Of a stretch of 5,288 bases of DNA, positions 1 through 5,288 are shown one piece after another. Within the stretch, counting starts at the first letter, position 1; each line of letters opens with the position of its first letter. The stretch lies in the NCBI GenBank assembly GCA_021835265.1, contig JAKBQK010000386.1:1-5288 (forward strand). Reading direction: 5' to 3'. Both the position numbers and the translations under genes were made by a program. The notes beneath the pieces are model-generated. The model saw only the letters and a program-made list of their open reading frames with translations, searched no databases and had not been told where the DNA came from. The stretch is from Thermoplasmata archaeon (GTDB lineage Archaea; Thermoplasmatota; Thermoplasmata; Thermoplasmatales; Thermoplasmataceae).

Positions 1-2
1 CC

Positions 3-353
3 CGCAGTGCTTTTTTGTTTAACCTGTCTTTTTATCTTAGTACGGGTGCTGATATTGTATACGTGGCAGGATGGTTACTTTTTCTTATATTCTGCGTCAT
101 TTCCGGTGCACTTAAATATTTCCTGCCCTCTGGGATACTTTTTTTTATAAGGGCGGCACTTGTTATATTCGTAACAGCATTAACTACGGTTCTTATTTTC
201 AAGGGAGAAGGTGTGCTTTATTACATATATCAGGAAGTTTATGCAGAGAGAATCATTACTATTATTGCTTCTGCACTCATGATTATTGGAACCATAAGAT
301 ATATGAAAACTGAGACAGACAGAAATAAAAATAAAAAGGGTTCGAACTTCTGA
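3..353 (+). CDS. C-terminal part of an unidentified multi-spanning membrane protein (5' end outside window)
   Basis: The reading frame is open from the left edge of the window (first complete codon at position 3) to a TGA at 351-353, so this is probably the 3' end of a longer gene. A TTG at position 15 could serve as a start but has nothing upstream to support it. The visible product of about 116 residues has three strongly hydrophobic stretches: around YVAGWLLFLIFCVISG, SGILFFIRAALVIFVTAL and IITIIASALMIIGTI. They are followed by a short, very basic hydrophilic tail (RNKNKKGSNF), which by the positive-inside rule would lie in the cytoplasm. This is the pattern of the last three helices of an integral membrane protein. 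I recognise no family motif and assign no function. The next element downstream is the IS3 insertion at 478, which lies outside the gene and does not interrupt it. Confidence 0.65.
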   Translation, partial: RSAFLFNLSFYLSTGADIVYVAGWLLFLIFCVISGALKYFLPSGILFFIRAALVIFVTALTTVLIFKGEGVLYYIYQEVYAERIITIIASALMIIGTIRYMKTETDRNKNKKGSNF

Positions 354-473
354 CTCTCAATCTATAAGGGTGACCGAAATCCTAAGTAAATTAGAAAAAT
401 TCCCAAAATTATTGTGAATTAGGTAAAGATATCTAACAATAATGTCATATTTATTTTCACAGAAATTTTTTAA
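354..473. other. Gene-free A+T-rich spacer left of the IS
   Basis: No ORF or RNA gene is supported. It contains a T6 tract (466-471) that could end transcription of the membrane-protein gene, and it is the flank into which the IS3 element inserted. Confidence 0.4.
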
Positions 474-477
474 TTAT
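474..477. repeat. Target-site duplication TTAT, left copy
   Basis: TTAT directly abuts the TGG end of the IS and is repeated at 1824-1827 directly after the CCA end. The visible direct repeat is longer (ATTATTG at 473-479 and 1823-1829) because neighbouring bases of the IS ends happen to match the flanks. The 4-bp reading keeps the TG...CA ends expected of IS3. Confidence 0.65.
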
Positions 478-518
478 TGGTTAGGTCCCCTAATTGGAGA
501 CAATATAGTCTTATAAGA
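478..518. repeat. Left-hand terminal inverted repeat of the IS3 element (transposase 3' side)
   Basis: Starts TGGTTAGGTCCCC, then GAGACAA at 497-503 and GTCTTATAAG at 509-518. It pairs imperfectly, with a small gap, with the complement of 1783-1823. The exact inner limit cannot be fixed by eye. Confidence 0.6.
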
Positions 519-520
519 TT

Positions 521-1432
521 TCAAGCTTTTTGTCTCTCTTCCATACATTTTTCATTCCTCTCCCTTGGCGTAATGTATCCTATTGCCGTGTGCAACCTCT
601 CATTGTTATAGAAATCCACGAATCTCTCGATTGTTGATTTCGTTTCATCAAACATCTCAAACTCAAACCTTCTTATAACCTCCCTCTCCAGGATGGAATT
701 GAATGATTCTATGTGTGCATCCTCCTTTGGCGTAGCTGGATGGATGCGTTCATGTGGAATGTTCATCATTGAGAGGAAATTCTCCACTGTATTGCATATA
801 AACTGTGTGCCGTTATCGCTTCTCATACGAACGCCTGAGATATTCTCCAACCCTCTTCTATCAAATGCAGAGGCCATTGTTTCTTTCACATCCTTACCGG
901 TGCAGTGATATCCAAGATAATGACCCACAACCTCCCTGGTGTAGCAGTCAATCATTGCAAGAAGAAAGACATTCCTGGATTCCCCATGGATCCAGACATA
1001 CTTTATGTCGAATTCCCACACCTGATCTGGATGCGTAACCTCAACAGTGGACTGCACAACTCTTGTTACCGGCTTTCTCCTATTGTATGAATGGTTGAGA
1101 AGGTTATTCTCCGACATGAGTCTCCTGACCTTCTTCCTGTTGATTTCATATCCATTCCGATTCAGCTGTTTTGCAGTTTTCTTGTATCCGTAGCATACGA
1201 ACTCTTTTGAGAGAAGTTTCTCCATTTCATCCACCACAATGCTGTTATCCACCATGATTGTTTCATTGCCATCCCTCTTAATTGTGAAGAGCGAGTTGTG
1301 CCTCCCTCTCTTCTGCAACTCTCTTTCACCGGATACACCATTCCGGTAGAAGCTGCACCTTGGTATGTGAAGAAGGTCTGCAATGTGGCTTATTCCTAGC
1401 CCTCTGTTCATGTATTCATTTGCCAGGTTCAT
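521..1432 (-). CDS. IS3-family transposase OrfB, DDE integrase-type catalytic domain
   Basis: 303 residues, the usual size for OrfB of IS3 elements; it catalyses the cutting and joining steps of transposition. Residues about 65-112 form the helix-turn-helix-like region preceding the catalytic core (YGYKKTAKQLNRNGYEINRK). The RNase H-like rve domain follows at about 133-290. The catalytic triad is visible: D142 in WEFDIKYVW, D206 in RSDNGTQF and E242 in DAHIESFNSILE. There are 35 residues between D206 and E242, the classic D(35)E spacing. A C-terminal YNNERLHTAIGYITPRE block is also typical. The ATG at 1432 overlaps the orfA stop (TAATG) and has a GGTGA Shine-Dalgarno-like motif seven nucleotides upstream, so independent or coupled initiation is possible. 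The frame lies -1 to orfA and is open back through the nine-A run, so an OrfAB fusion of about 404 residues can also be made. No damage is seen. Confidence 0.93.
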   Translation of the reverse strand: MNLANEYMNRGLGISHIADLLHIPRCSFYRNGVSGERELQKRGRHNSLFTIKRDGNETIMVDNSIVVDEMEKLLSKEFVCYGYKKTAKQLNRNGYEINRKKVRRLMSENNLLNHSYNRRKPVTRVVQSTVEVTHPDQVWEFDIKYVWIHGESRNVFLLAMIDCYTREVVGHYLGYHCTGKDVKETMASAFDRRGLENISGVRMRSDNGTQFICNTVENFLSMMNIPHERIHPATPKEDAHIESFNSILEREVIRRFEFEMFDETKSTIERFVDFYNNERLHTAIGYITPRERNEKCMEERQKA

Positions 1433-1734
1433 TATCTCTTCACCGTCTTTTTTTTTATGGATTCACTGAGCAGTGCATTCTCCAGATCCTTTTCTGCAAG
1501 GAGTGTCTTCAGCTTCTCATTTTCCTTCATCAGTTTTCTCACTCCAGGTTCCATTCTCCTGTAATGTGGTTTAAGACCATCCAGTCCGAAGGTATCATAG
1601 GATTCCTTCCATTTGTAGTACATGCCAGGATCTACAGAGTATTTCCTGCATGTATCAACAACCTTGCCACCCTCCTTGATCTCCTTTATGATCGCAAGCT
1701 TCTCTTCCGCTTTCCATCTTCTCCGTTCTGTCAT
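1432..1734 (-). CDS. IS3-family transposase OrfA, helix-turn-helix DNA-binding protein
   Basis: 100 residues. Residues about 8-50 form the IS3/IS911-type helix-turn-helix (KAEEKLAIIKEIKEGG, then a cysteine-containing recognition segment and MYYKWKESY). This part recognises the IS ends. Residues about 64-92 are charged with regularly spaced leucines (RKLMKENEKLKTLLAEKDLE), a coiled coil like the leucine zipper that multimerises IS3 OrfA proteins. The last codons before the stop are ATA AAA AAA AAG, a slippery A9-G run. A -1 slip here enters orfB and gives IKKKDGEEIMNLAN. The start ATG at 1734 has only a G-run (complement of 1739-1744) four bases upstream. A TATA-like box at 1766-1780 would put transcription start roughly 12 nt upstream of the ATG, so initiation may depend little on a Shine-Dalgarno. 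The gene overlaps orfB by one base. Confidence 0.92.
   Translation of the reverse strand: MTERRRWKAEEKLAIIKEIKEGGKVVDTCRKYSVDPGMYYKWKESYDTFGLDGLKPHYRRMEPGVRKLMKENEKLKTLLAEKDLENALLSESIKKKTVKR
1440..1444 (-). promoter_or_regulatory. Shine-Dalgarno-like GGTGA before orfB ATG
   Basis: GGTGA on the minus strand, with seven nucleotides between it and the ATG at 1432. It matches the part of the anti-SD complement commonly used in archaea. It lies inside the end of orfA, just after the slippery run, and would favour translation of OrfB as a separate protein by re-initiation at the TAATG overlap. It is one of very few convincing SD motifs in the window. Confidence 0.5.
1448..1456 (-). promoter_or_regulatory. 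Slippery A9 run for programmed -1 frameshifting (orfA to orfB)
   Basis: Nine consecutive A residues followed by G on the minus strand, read as ATA AAA AAA AAG in orfA. The -1 frame is open from just after a TGA at 1465-1463 through this run into orfB, so tandem lysine tRNA slippage would yield the OrfAB fusion. A-rich slippery runs in this position are well known in bacterial IS3 elements. Its operation in this host is inferred. A short hairpin (CACTG/CAGTG, 1464-1475) lies just upstream. A weak six-pair stem (complement of 1422-1427 with 1395-1400) starts about 20 nt downstream, farther than usual for a stimulator. Confidence 0.6.
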
Positions 1735-1765
1735 TGTTCCCCCCAGACCCCATTCAATTCATCCC

Positions 1766-1780
1766 TTAATATATATTTAA
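1766..1780 (-). promoter_or_regulatory. TATA-like promoter of the IS3 transposase operon
   Basis: TTAAATATATATTAA on the minus strand, centred about 39 nt upstream of the orfA ATG. With the usual archaeal spacing of about 26 nt, transcription would start near 1747, giving a leader of roughly a dozen nucleotides. It lies immediately inside the IS end. Inference from spacing and composition only. Confidence 0.45.
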
Positions 1781-1782
1781 CC

Positions 1783-1823
1783 CTATAGGACAACTTTGTC
1801 TCACTATTTAAGGGGGCAGACCA
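1783..1823. repeat. Right-hand terminal inverted repeat of the IS3 element (transposase 5' side)
   Basis: Read on the minus strand from 1823 it begins TGGTCTGCCCCC. It then has GAGACAA (1802-1796) and GTCCTATAG (1791-1783), matching the order of blocks at the other end. It lies just upstream of the putative transposase TATA box, as expected if the end overlaps the promoter region. Confidence 0.6.
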
Positions 1824-1827
1824 TTAT
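1824..1827. repeat. Target-site duplication TTAT, right copy
   Basis: Partner of the TTAT at 474-477. Removing the IS and one copy would restore a continuous A+T-rich intergenic sequence. Confidence 0.65.
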
Positions 1828-1950
1828 TGAATAACACCCATAAACACTCGATGTCTGGAGAAACACTGTTATCTCAGATTTTCTATCACCATTACTTATG
1901 AAATAACGGTTTCTCATGATGTGTCTTTAACTAGGCACTTTACTTATTTA

Positions 1951-2690
1951 TGAATGTTCCGAAATTTGGATAGGCAATTTGTCAAAGATTATCTTTCCAA
2001 CTGTTGATGAAAATCCTTCAACTGAGGAATTTAAATAGATTAACGCCCTGATAGTGGAATTGACATATTTGTGGTTCTTAGCTTACGCAATTATTCCTTC
2101 TTCCTGCTGGATTCTATTTAAATTCGGTTCTGCTGTTCAAGTAGGTATTTCGAAATTTACAGTTGAAACTAGATATTTTCATTTACCTTATCGAGGTCTT
2201 TCATTATACCTTGTGAGGGGCCAAGCCACTCCACCCTCACGTTCTCCGAATACGGAGTGTACTCTGCAATTAGGTTGGATACTTTCTTTATCTGCCTGCT
2301 GTGAAACATCGCTTAAACTTTGAGAAAGCCGTACATTATAACAGATCGGATCATCATGAATGATAGTAATCCCATGAGCCTTTCTATTATTTCAGTATCC
2401 GGGCACCGTTAATCGGTGTTTTCACAACGAAGGAAACATCTCTACGTTGGAATGACCCTGCTTATGATTAGTTCACGGCTGCTATTTTTCTTTCTTCTTT
2501 GAGAAGTATGTGCTCACTAATGATTGATCCGCCCTTCCTTAAATGTCGACCAGCTGTTTTTCATTTGTATCCATAGTGTTAATGAACAAGTTCAGTATTT
2601 TTTCTTAGCCTAAGAACCACCCACAAGTCAAGTCTCCCATCCATTTCTCTTATTAACAAGAATCTTTGATTGGATGGTTAAGATAATTGA
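1951..2690 (-). pseudogene. Decayed, unrecognised reading frame in several fragments
   Basis: No intact gene lies between the IS end and the transporter. On the minus strand, however, protein-like segments follow one another. One frame runs from about 2690 to 2390 and carries TELVH-stop, then a 30-residue block from 2560 to 2471 with GGSIISEHILLKEERKIAAV, two closely spaced stops, then SFQRRDVSFVVKTPINGARI ending at 2390. The reading then seems to shift frame into EIIERLMGLLSFMMIRSVIM (2396-2316), a stop at 2315-2313, and a 46-codon piece from 2309 ending in a stop at 2169, containing VSNLIAEYTPYSENVRVEWL. A further 44-codon block in another frame (2082-1951) contains YLNSSVEGFSSTVGKIIFDK. 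Composition is visibly more G+C-rich than the flanks at about 2180-2480. The phrase LRLRKNTELV faintly recalls IS4-type transposases, but I cannot assign a family. The pieces may not all belong to one gene, and some could be chance. Confidence 0.35.
2027..2125. repeat. 13-bp perfect inverted repeat pair, 73-nt spacer
   Basis: GAATTTAAATAGA at 2027-2039 is the exact reverse complement of TCTATTTAAATTC at 2113-2125. The arms are almost entirely A+T, which weakens their significance. No target duplication is seen outside them and no intact gene is enclosed. They could fold as a long-loop hairpin, mark divergent TATA-like promoters, or be chance in AT-rich DNA. Confidence 0.4.
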
Positions 2691-2779
2691 ATAGCCATGA
2701 GAATTAAATTTGTTCAGGGTTATTTTGAGATCACCGTAATAAAAGGGGTATTTCCACTTACACTGGAATTGATGTTTCC

Positions 2780-2787
2780 AAAAAAAA
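2780..2787 (-). terminator. Possible T-run terminator downstream of the MFS gene
   Basis: Eight consecutive T residues on the minus strand, about 87 nt past the transporter stop codon, without an obvious stem-loop. Archaeal RNA polymerase terminates at such U-tracts, so this is the best candidate between the gene and the decayed region. Weak evidence. Confidence 0.3.
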
Positions 2788-2873
2788 TATGGGTTGTCTT
2801 TAATAATATAATAACCTCCATAATCACTGACTTATGAAAAATGGAGTACAGTGCATATAACGCCTAGAACATA

Positions 2874-4268
2874 TCACTCGCCTTCTTCCTCCGTTAAGAA
2901 ACTCAATTGAATGTCTTCTAGACTCATTTTGTCTATCTTTTTTCTTCTTAGTCCGATAAATGCGATAAATGTGCCTATTAATCCAATCACTCCATATACA
3001 GAAAAAAGCAGGTCGACATTTTTACCGAAGAATAGTAATGGGGTTATCAATAATCCAATCACACTTGCGATTCTATCCCCAGTCATAACTATTCCACTGG
3101 AAAAACCTCTGAATTCTGTGGGAAACAATTCAGAACCAGTATTTCTCATAACCGGCACTGCTATGAATGCAAAGAATGAGAGACCCATGAACAAGACAAA
3201 AAGAGCTATCGCATTGTGGTAGAATAAAATTACAAACAAAGCCAAAATCCCTTCGAGAGCACCCCCTATTACTGCCCATTTCAATCTACTAACATTTTCA
3301 ATTGTTTGTGCTACAATCATAACTGCTACAAACTGAACTGCTAGGAAAGCTGCGCTGTAAAGAAGAGTACCTGCCTTAGCTATTCCTAAGGAAGAGAGAA
3401 TTGTTGGATTCAGCGTGGATAATGCCCCGGGTACCAGATTAAAAAGCATTACGGCGATGACTAATGGTAATATTATTATGAAATATTTCCAATGATATTT
3501 TTCTATCCTAGTTCTTTGATTTTCGAATAGTAGTTTTCTGCTGGATTCAAGTTCATTTTCACTGAATTTCTTTCCAGAAGCTTTTTCTATACTTTTGGAA
3601 GCAACATCGAACTTCTTCTTTTCAATTGCCCATCTAGGAGACTCTGGTAAAGTAGTTCTAAGTATAATCCCTATGAATGCAGGCACCGCGACAGATCCTA
3701 ATAAAATTCTCCATTCGTATGGCGTTGGTCCAGTAGTTATGTACAATAGATATCCTATAAGATAAGCCGTAACCCCTCCTAAAGTGAAACCAGCCCACAA
3801 ATATGTTAGACCTCTTCCCCTCTCCTTGGTCGGTAGAAATTCTGCAACAATAGTCATAGCGGCTGGATAGTCCGCACCAGTAGCGAAACCTAGTAAAAAC
3901 CTCAAAATATTAAGTTGAAGTGGGGTTTTAACAAAAATTGTCAGGATACTAAAAATAAAAACCAAAGAAAGAGTAAGGATAAAAGTGAGTCTTCTCCCAA
4001 CTCTGTCAACTACTGTTCCCATGCTGAATACCCCTAGTACTGCCCCTATAAATAGAAGAGATGCAGTGAATGCAAAATTACTAGTGCTGTGTAATAAGTA
4101 CGGGACTATACTAAACGTGCTTGCCCCAAGAGCTTGAATCACATACAAATCCGTGAATGCACCCAATGCTGCTACAATTGCAAGATTTCGATGAAACTTA
4201 CCATACTTAGCATTGTTCATAGCCCCCATTGGATCATTCTCTTTTATTCCAATTTGTGAGTCTGCCAT
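2874..4268 (-). CDS. MFS transporter, sugar-porter / phosphate- or metabolite-proton-symporter type
   Basis: 464 residues from the chosen ATG, the normal length for a 12-helix major facilitator protein of the inner membrane. Visible family motifs are the first helix with GAFTDLYVIQ (D40), as in phosphate/organic-acid proton symporters, and the loop 2-3 motif GTVVDRVGRR (84-93). The helix 4-loop block RFLLGFATGADYPAA...EFLPTKERGRG (123-153), PESPRW (208-213) after helix 6, and ELFPTEFRG (380-388) near helix 10-11 are also present. A charged cytoplasmic loop spans about 214-262, and the acidic tail ends in EEEGE. Proton-coupled uptake or efflux of a small solute is likely, but the substrate cannot be told. 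An ATG seven codons upstream (4289) would lengthen the protein to 471. I prefer 4268 because the TATA/BRE at 4291-4304 then sits at the distance expected for a leaderless mRNA, whereas the upstream ATG would abut the TATA box. The gene stands alone, flanked by decayed mobile DNA. Confidence 0.9.
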   Translation of the reverse strand: MADSQIGIKENDPMGAMNNAKYGKFHRNLAIVAALGAFTDLYVIQALGASTFSIVPYLLHSTSNFAFTASLLFIGAVLGVFSMGTVVDRVGRRLTFILTLSLVFIFSILTIFVKTPLQLNILRFLLGFATGADYPAAMTIVAEFLPTKERGRGLTYLWAGFTLGGVTAYLIGYLLYITTGPTPYEWRILLGSVAVPAFIGIILRTTLPESPRWAIEKKKFDVASKSIEKASGKKFSENELESSRKLLFENQRTRIEKYHWKYFIIILPLVIAVMLFNLVPGALSTLNPTILSSLGIAKAGTLLYSAAFLAVQFVAVMIVAQTIENVSRLKWAVIGGALEGILALFVILFYHNAIALFVLFMGLSFFAFIAVPVMRNTGSELFPTEFRGFSSGIVMTGDRIASVIGLLITPLLFFGKNVDLLFSVYGVIGLIGTFIAFIGLRRKKIDKMSLEDIQLSFLTEEEGE

Positions 4269-4290
4269 TATTAAATATAATAATAGCATG

Positions 4291-4304
4291 TATATAGATT
4301 TTCT
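4291..4304 (-). promoter_or_regulatory. BRE/TATA promoter of the MFS gene (leaderless start)
   Basis: On the minus strand AGAAAA (BRE-like, 4304-4299) is followed by TCTATATA (4298-4291). The TATA centre lies about 26 nt upstream of the ATG at 4268, so transcription would begin at or within a couple of bases of the start codon. There is no Shine-Dalgarno. A second TATA-like GTATAAG lies slightly farther upstream (about 4304-4310) and would give a short leader of about a dozen nucleotides instead. Confidence 0.5.
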
Positions 4305-4431
4305 TATACAAAATATCCCTAGAGATAGACTTATTGTGAAAATACCTATGGGATCATTTAACCTAATTGTATTATAATGGTCATTTAGATTGAACGTATC
4401 ACTAAATATATTTTAATCCGTGGCGTTACAA

Positions 4432-4450
4432 CCGCAGATTAATTATGCGG
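4432..4450. repeat. Small hairpin CCGCA-N9-TGCGG in the AT-rich upstream region
   Basis: CCGCA and TGCGG pair across a nine-base A+T loop between the TATA-like tract at 4404-4414 and the ATG at 4467. It is a G+C-rich spot in AT-rich DNA. It could be a leader hairpin or an eroded IS end, but five pairs are not strong evidence. Confidence 0.25.
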
Positions 4451-4466
4451 GCCGTTACCAATAATT

Positions 4467-4568
4467 ATGAGTAAACTTTGGAAAGTATATACGGATTCAA
4501 TATTAAGAACATTTGAACGTTGCATTTTTAACGCTACTATTGCAGGAATAATAGATTCCCATTTTTAA
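4467..4568 (+). pseudogene. Short 33-codon ORF, possible N-terminal remnant of the downstream transposase
   Basis: ATG at 4467 to TAA at 4566-4568. The product begins MSKLWKVYTDSILRTF and continues with an amphipathic, protein-like composition (ERCIFNATIAGIID). A TATA-like tract AAATATATTTT lies at 4404-4414, about 60 nt upstream. It is in the same frame as the Y-x2-R-x3-E fragment at 4953-4976 and on the same strand, which suggests it could be the eroded start of that transposase gene. The intervening 200-odd bases carry only stops and short pieces. It could equally be a chance ORF; I recognise no family in this piece alone. Confidence 0.3.
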
Positions 4569-4795
4569 AATGTACTCCATAGCTTAGAAATTAATAACTG
4601 AAAACACTGGTCCAGTAATGATGGCATTAGGCGACTGAAAACTTAAGGATTAATAAGTTAATCATAAATTTCTATAGGATGACCAGAATGATAGAAGATC
4701 ATGAAATAATCACTCACCTGGTTCTTTTTCGAGGTAGCATGCATTGTGAACAATGACCAGAGACTTCGTTTATTATCAACTCCTTTGAACACTGA

Positions 4796-5207
4796 AAACT
4801 AAATACTCAAGAGATCTCTTCGGTGCCGGATTCTATTAAACAAATATTCCGACATGGGTTGTTCCTACTGTTTGATCTGGGATTCAACTCAAAAGCATTT
4901 ATTATTATCAATTGACATGGATTATACTGTACCGCACAATGTAATTGAAGGATACAATTTCCGATGCCGTATTGAGACTATTTTCACCGTTCAGGTCTAA
5001 GGACTTAAAAAGATGAGGGTCGAGGTCATCCGGGTCCGATATTTCTTCACTTTAGAGGAGAAGATAGTTGTTTATTGCTGTTTTTTCTTATCAATATTAT
5101 ATGAGTTCCAAACGTATCTGAGAGAGTTGGTTGAGGCATGTTCAACAATGTTGAATATCATAGTGAGAAATTATGGAAACACAAACTTTCCCTTACAGAG
5201 ACTCTGA
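4796..5207 (+). pseudogene. Remnant of an IS4/ISH3-like DDE transposase (catalytic C-terminal part)
   Basis: Two overlapping frames carry transposase-like sequence. The first (4796-4912) includes GLFLLFDLGFNSKAF, resembling the segment around the second catalytic aspartate of IS4-type enzymes (LFDLGF...). The second (from about 4807) includes VIEGYNFRCRIETIF, with Y at 4953, R at 4962 and E at 4974. This fits the Y-x2-R-x3-E part of the YREK signature; the K position is V, and a TAA stop follows at 4998-5000. The same frame resumes with GLKKMRVEVIRVRYFF and a hydrophobic segment (VVYCCFFLSILYEF), as in the C-terminus of ISH3/IS4 transposases, ending at 5207. The distance between the D and E regions is far too short, so an internal deletion plus frameshift and stop have destroyed the gene. 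Family assignment is by motif only. Confidence 0.5.
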
Positions 5208-5288
5208 GCTAAAAATAATTAGTTCCCATTATCTCAACAGGGTGGTCTGTTACTGTCTGAAAAACTAAATTAATTCATGGGATTTGTA
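5208..5288. other. No feature recognised at right edge
   Basis: A+T-rich sequence after the transposase remnant. No ORF, promoter or inverted repeat partner could be supported. The far end of the decayed element may lie here or beyond the window. Confidence 0.3.

Larger units (their letters stand above)
478..1823 (-). mobile_element. IS3-family insertion sequence, apparently complete (about 1.35 kb)
   Basis: The element carries the two-gene transposase of the IS3 family on the minus strand. Its outer ends read TGG...CCA, matching the TG...CA ends usual for IS3. The ends form an imperfect inverted repeat: the outer portions TGGTTAGGTCCCC (478-490) and TGGTCTGCCCCC (complement of 1812-1823) align. 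After a 2-3 nt offset the inner portions share GAGACAA (497-503 against the complement of 1796-1802), followed by GTCTTATA/GTCCTATA. Immediately outside the ends is TTAT on both sides (474-477 and 1824-1827), a 4-bp target duplication. Both reading frames are undamaged, so it may be active or recently inserted. The target is a very A+T-rich intergenic tract. I do not assign a named IS. Confidence 0.85.

Noticed and set aside
338..353. GGTTCGAAC resembling a tRNA T-loop, possible tRNA or att site
   Set aside because: The bases on either side do not pair as a T-stem and no acceptor or anticodon arm is present. It is the 3' end of the membrane-protein gene.
693..1090. Three plus-strand ORFs of 61-77 codons
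   Set aside because: All are antisense to the catalytic domain of OrfB, whose DDE motifs are clear; they are shadow frames.
1360..1788. 142-codon plus-strand ORF
   Set aside because: Antisense to orfA and the start of orfB, and runs across the IS promoter; its protein sequence has no family features.
2054..2323. 89-codon plus-strand ORF with a GTG start
   Set aside because: No recognisable motif, no promoter or SD at the start. It lies antisense to the more protein-like minus-strand fragments; most likely a shadow of the decayed gene.
2404..2422. CACCG-TTAAT-CGGTG hairpin followed by TTTT, as a plus-strand terminator
   Set aside because: There is no plus-strand gene upstream to terminate, and the stem is only five pairs; it lies within the minus-strand pseudogene.
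2071..2620. 11-bp inverted match GTGGTTCTTAG (2071-2081 and complement of 2610-2620) as IS ends
   Set aside because: The arms lie inside the decayed reading frames rather than around them, there is no target duplication, and such a length is compatible with chance.
2911..3222. 103-codon plus-strand ORF
   Set aside because: Antisense to the last helices of the MFS transporter; a shadow.
2841..4580. 10-bp inverted repeat (ATGGAGTACA at 2841 and its complement at 4571) flanking the MFS gene, suggesting a transposon
   Set aside because: It does not extend in either direction, has no target duplication, and ten-base matches are expected by chance in a 5-kb window.
1..5288. CRISPR array, rRNA/tRNA genes, toxin-antitoxin or defence cluster
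   Set aside because: No regularly spaced repeats, RNA gene core motifs or recognisable defence proteins were seen on either strand.

Overview
The window looks archaeal, most likely from an AT-rich acidophilic or thermophilic lineage of the Thermoplasmata type. The basis is A+T-rich promoters with TATA-box/BRE geometry, a start codon positioned as expected for a leaderless transcript, heavy use of AGA/AGG and ATA codons, and almost no Shine-Dalgarno sequences outside the insertion sequence. The lineage is an inference from style; no rRNA or other marker gene is present.

Layout from left to right. Positions 3-353 (+) are the 3' end of a gene for a small multi-spanning membrane protein whose start lies outside the window. 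Positions 478-1823 are a complete-looking IS3-family insertion sequence on the minus strand. It has orfA, orfB, a nine-A slippery run with orfB in the -1 frame, TGG...CCA ends, imperfect inverted repeats and a 4-bp TTAT target duplication. Positions 1824-2873 hold no intact gene, but minus-strand fragments between about 1948 and 2690 look like a heavily decayed gene. Positions 2874-4268 (-) are the only intact, non-mobile, full-length gene: a 12-helix MFS transporter of the sugar-porter/phosphate-symporter type, probably read from a leaderless mRNA. Positions 4269-5288 hold no intact gene, but contain plus-strand fragments of a DDE transposase recognisable by a Y-x2-R-x3-E motif and a following hydrophobic C-terminal region.

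The region is best read as an accessory transporter gene surrounded by mobile DNA of different ages: one apparently fresh IS3 element, one eroded IS4/ISH3-like transposase, and one unrecognised decayed reading frame. The genes do not form an evident pathway or operon. I found no CRISPR array, RNA gene, defence island or convincing new system. The points most worth checking are the archaeal IS3 frameshift/re-initiation cassette and the two pseudogenes.
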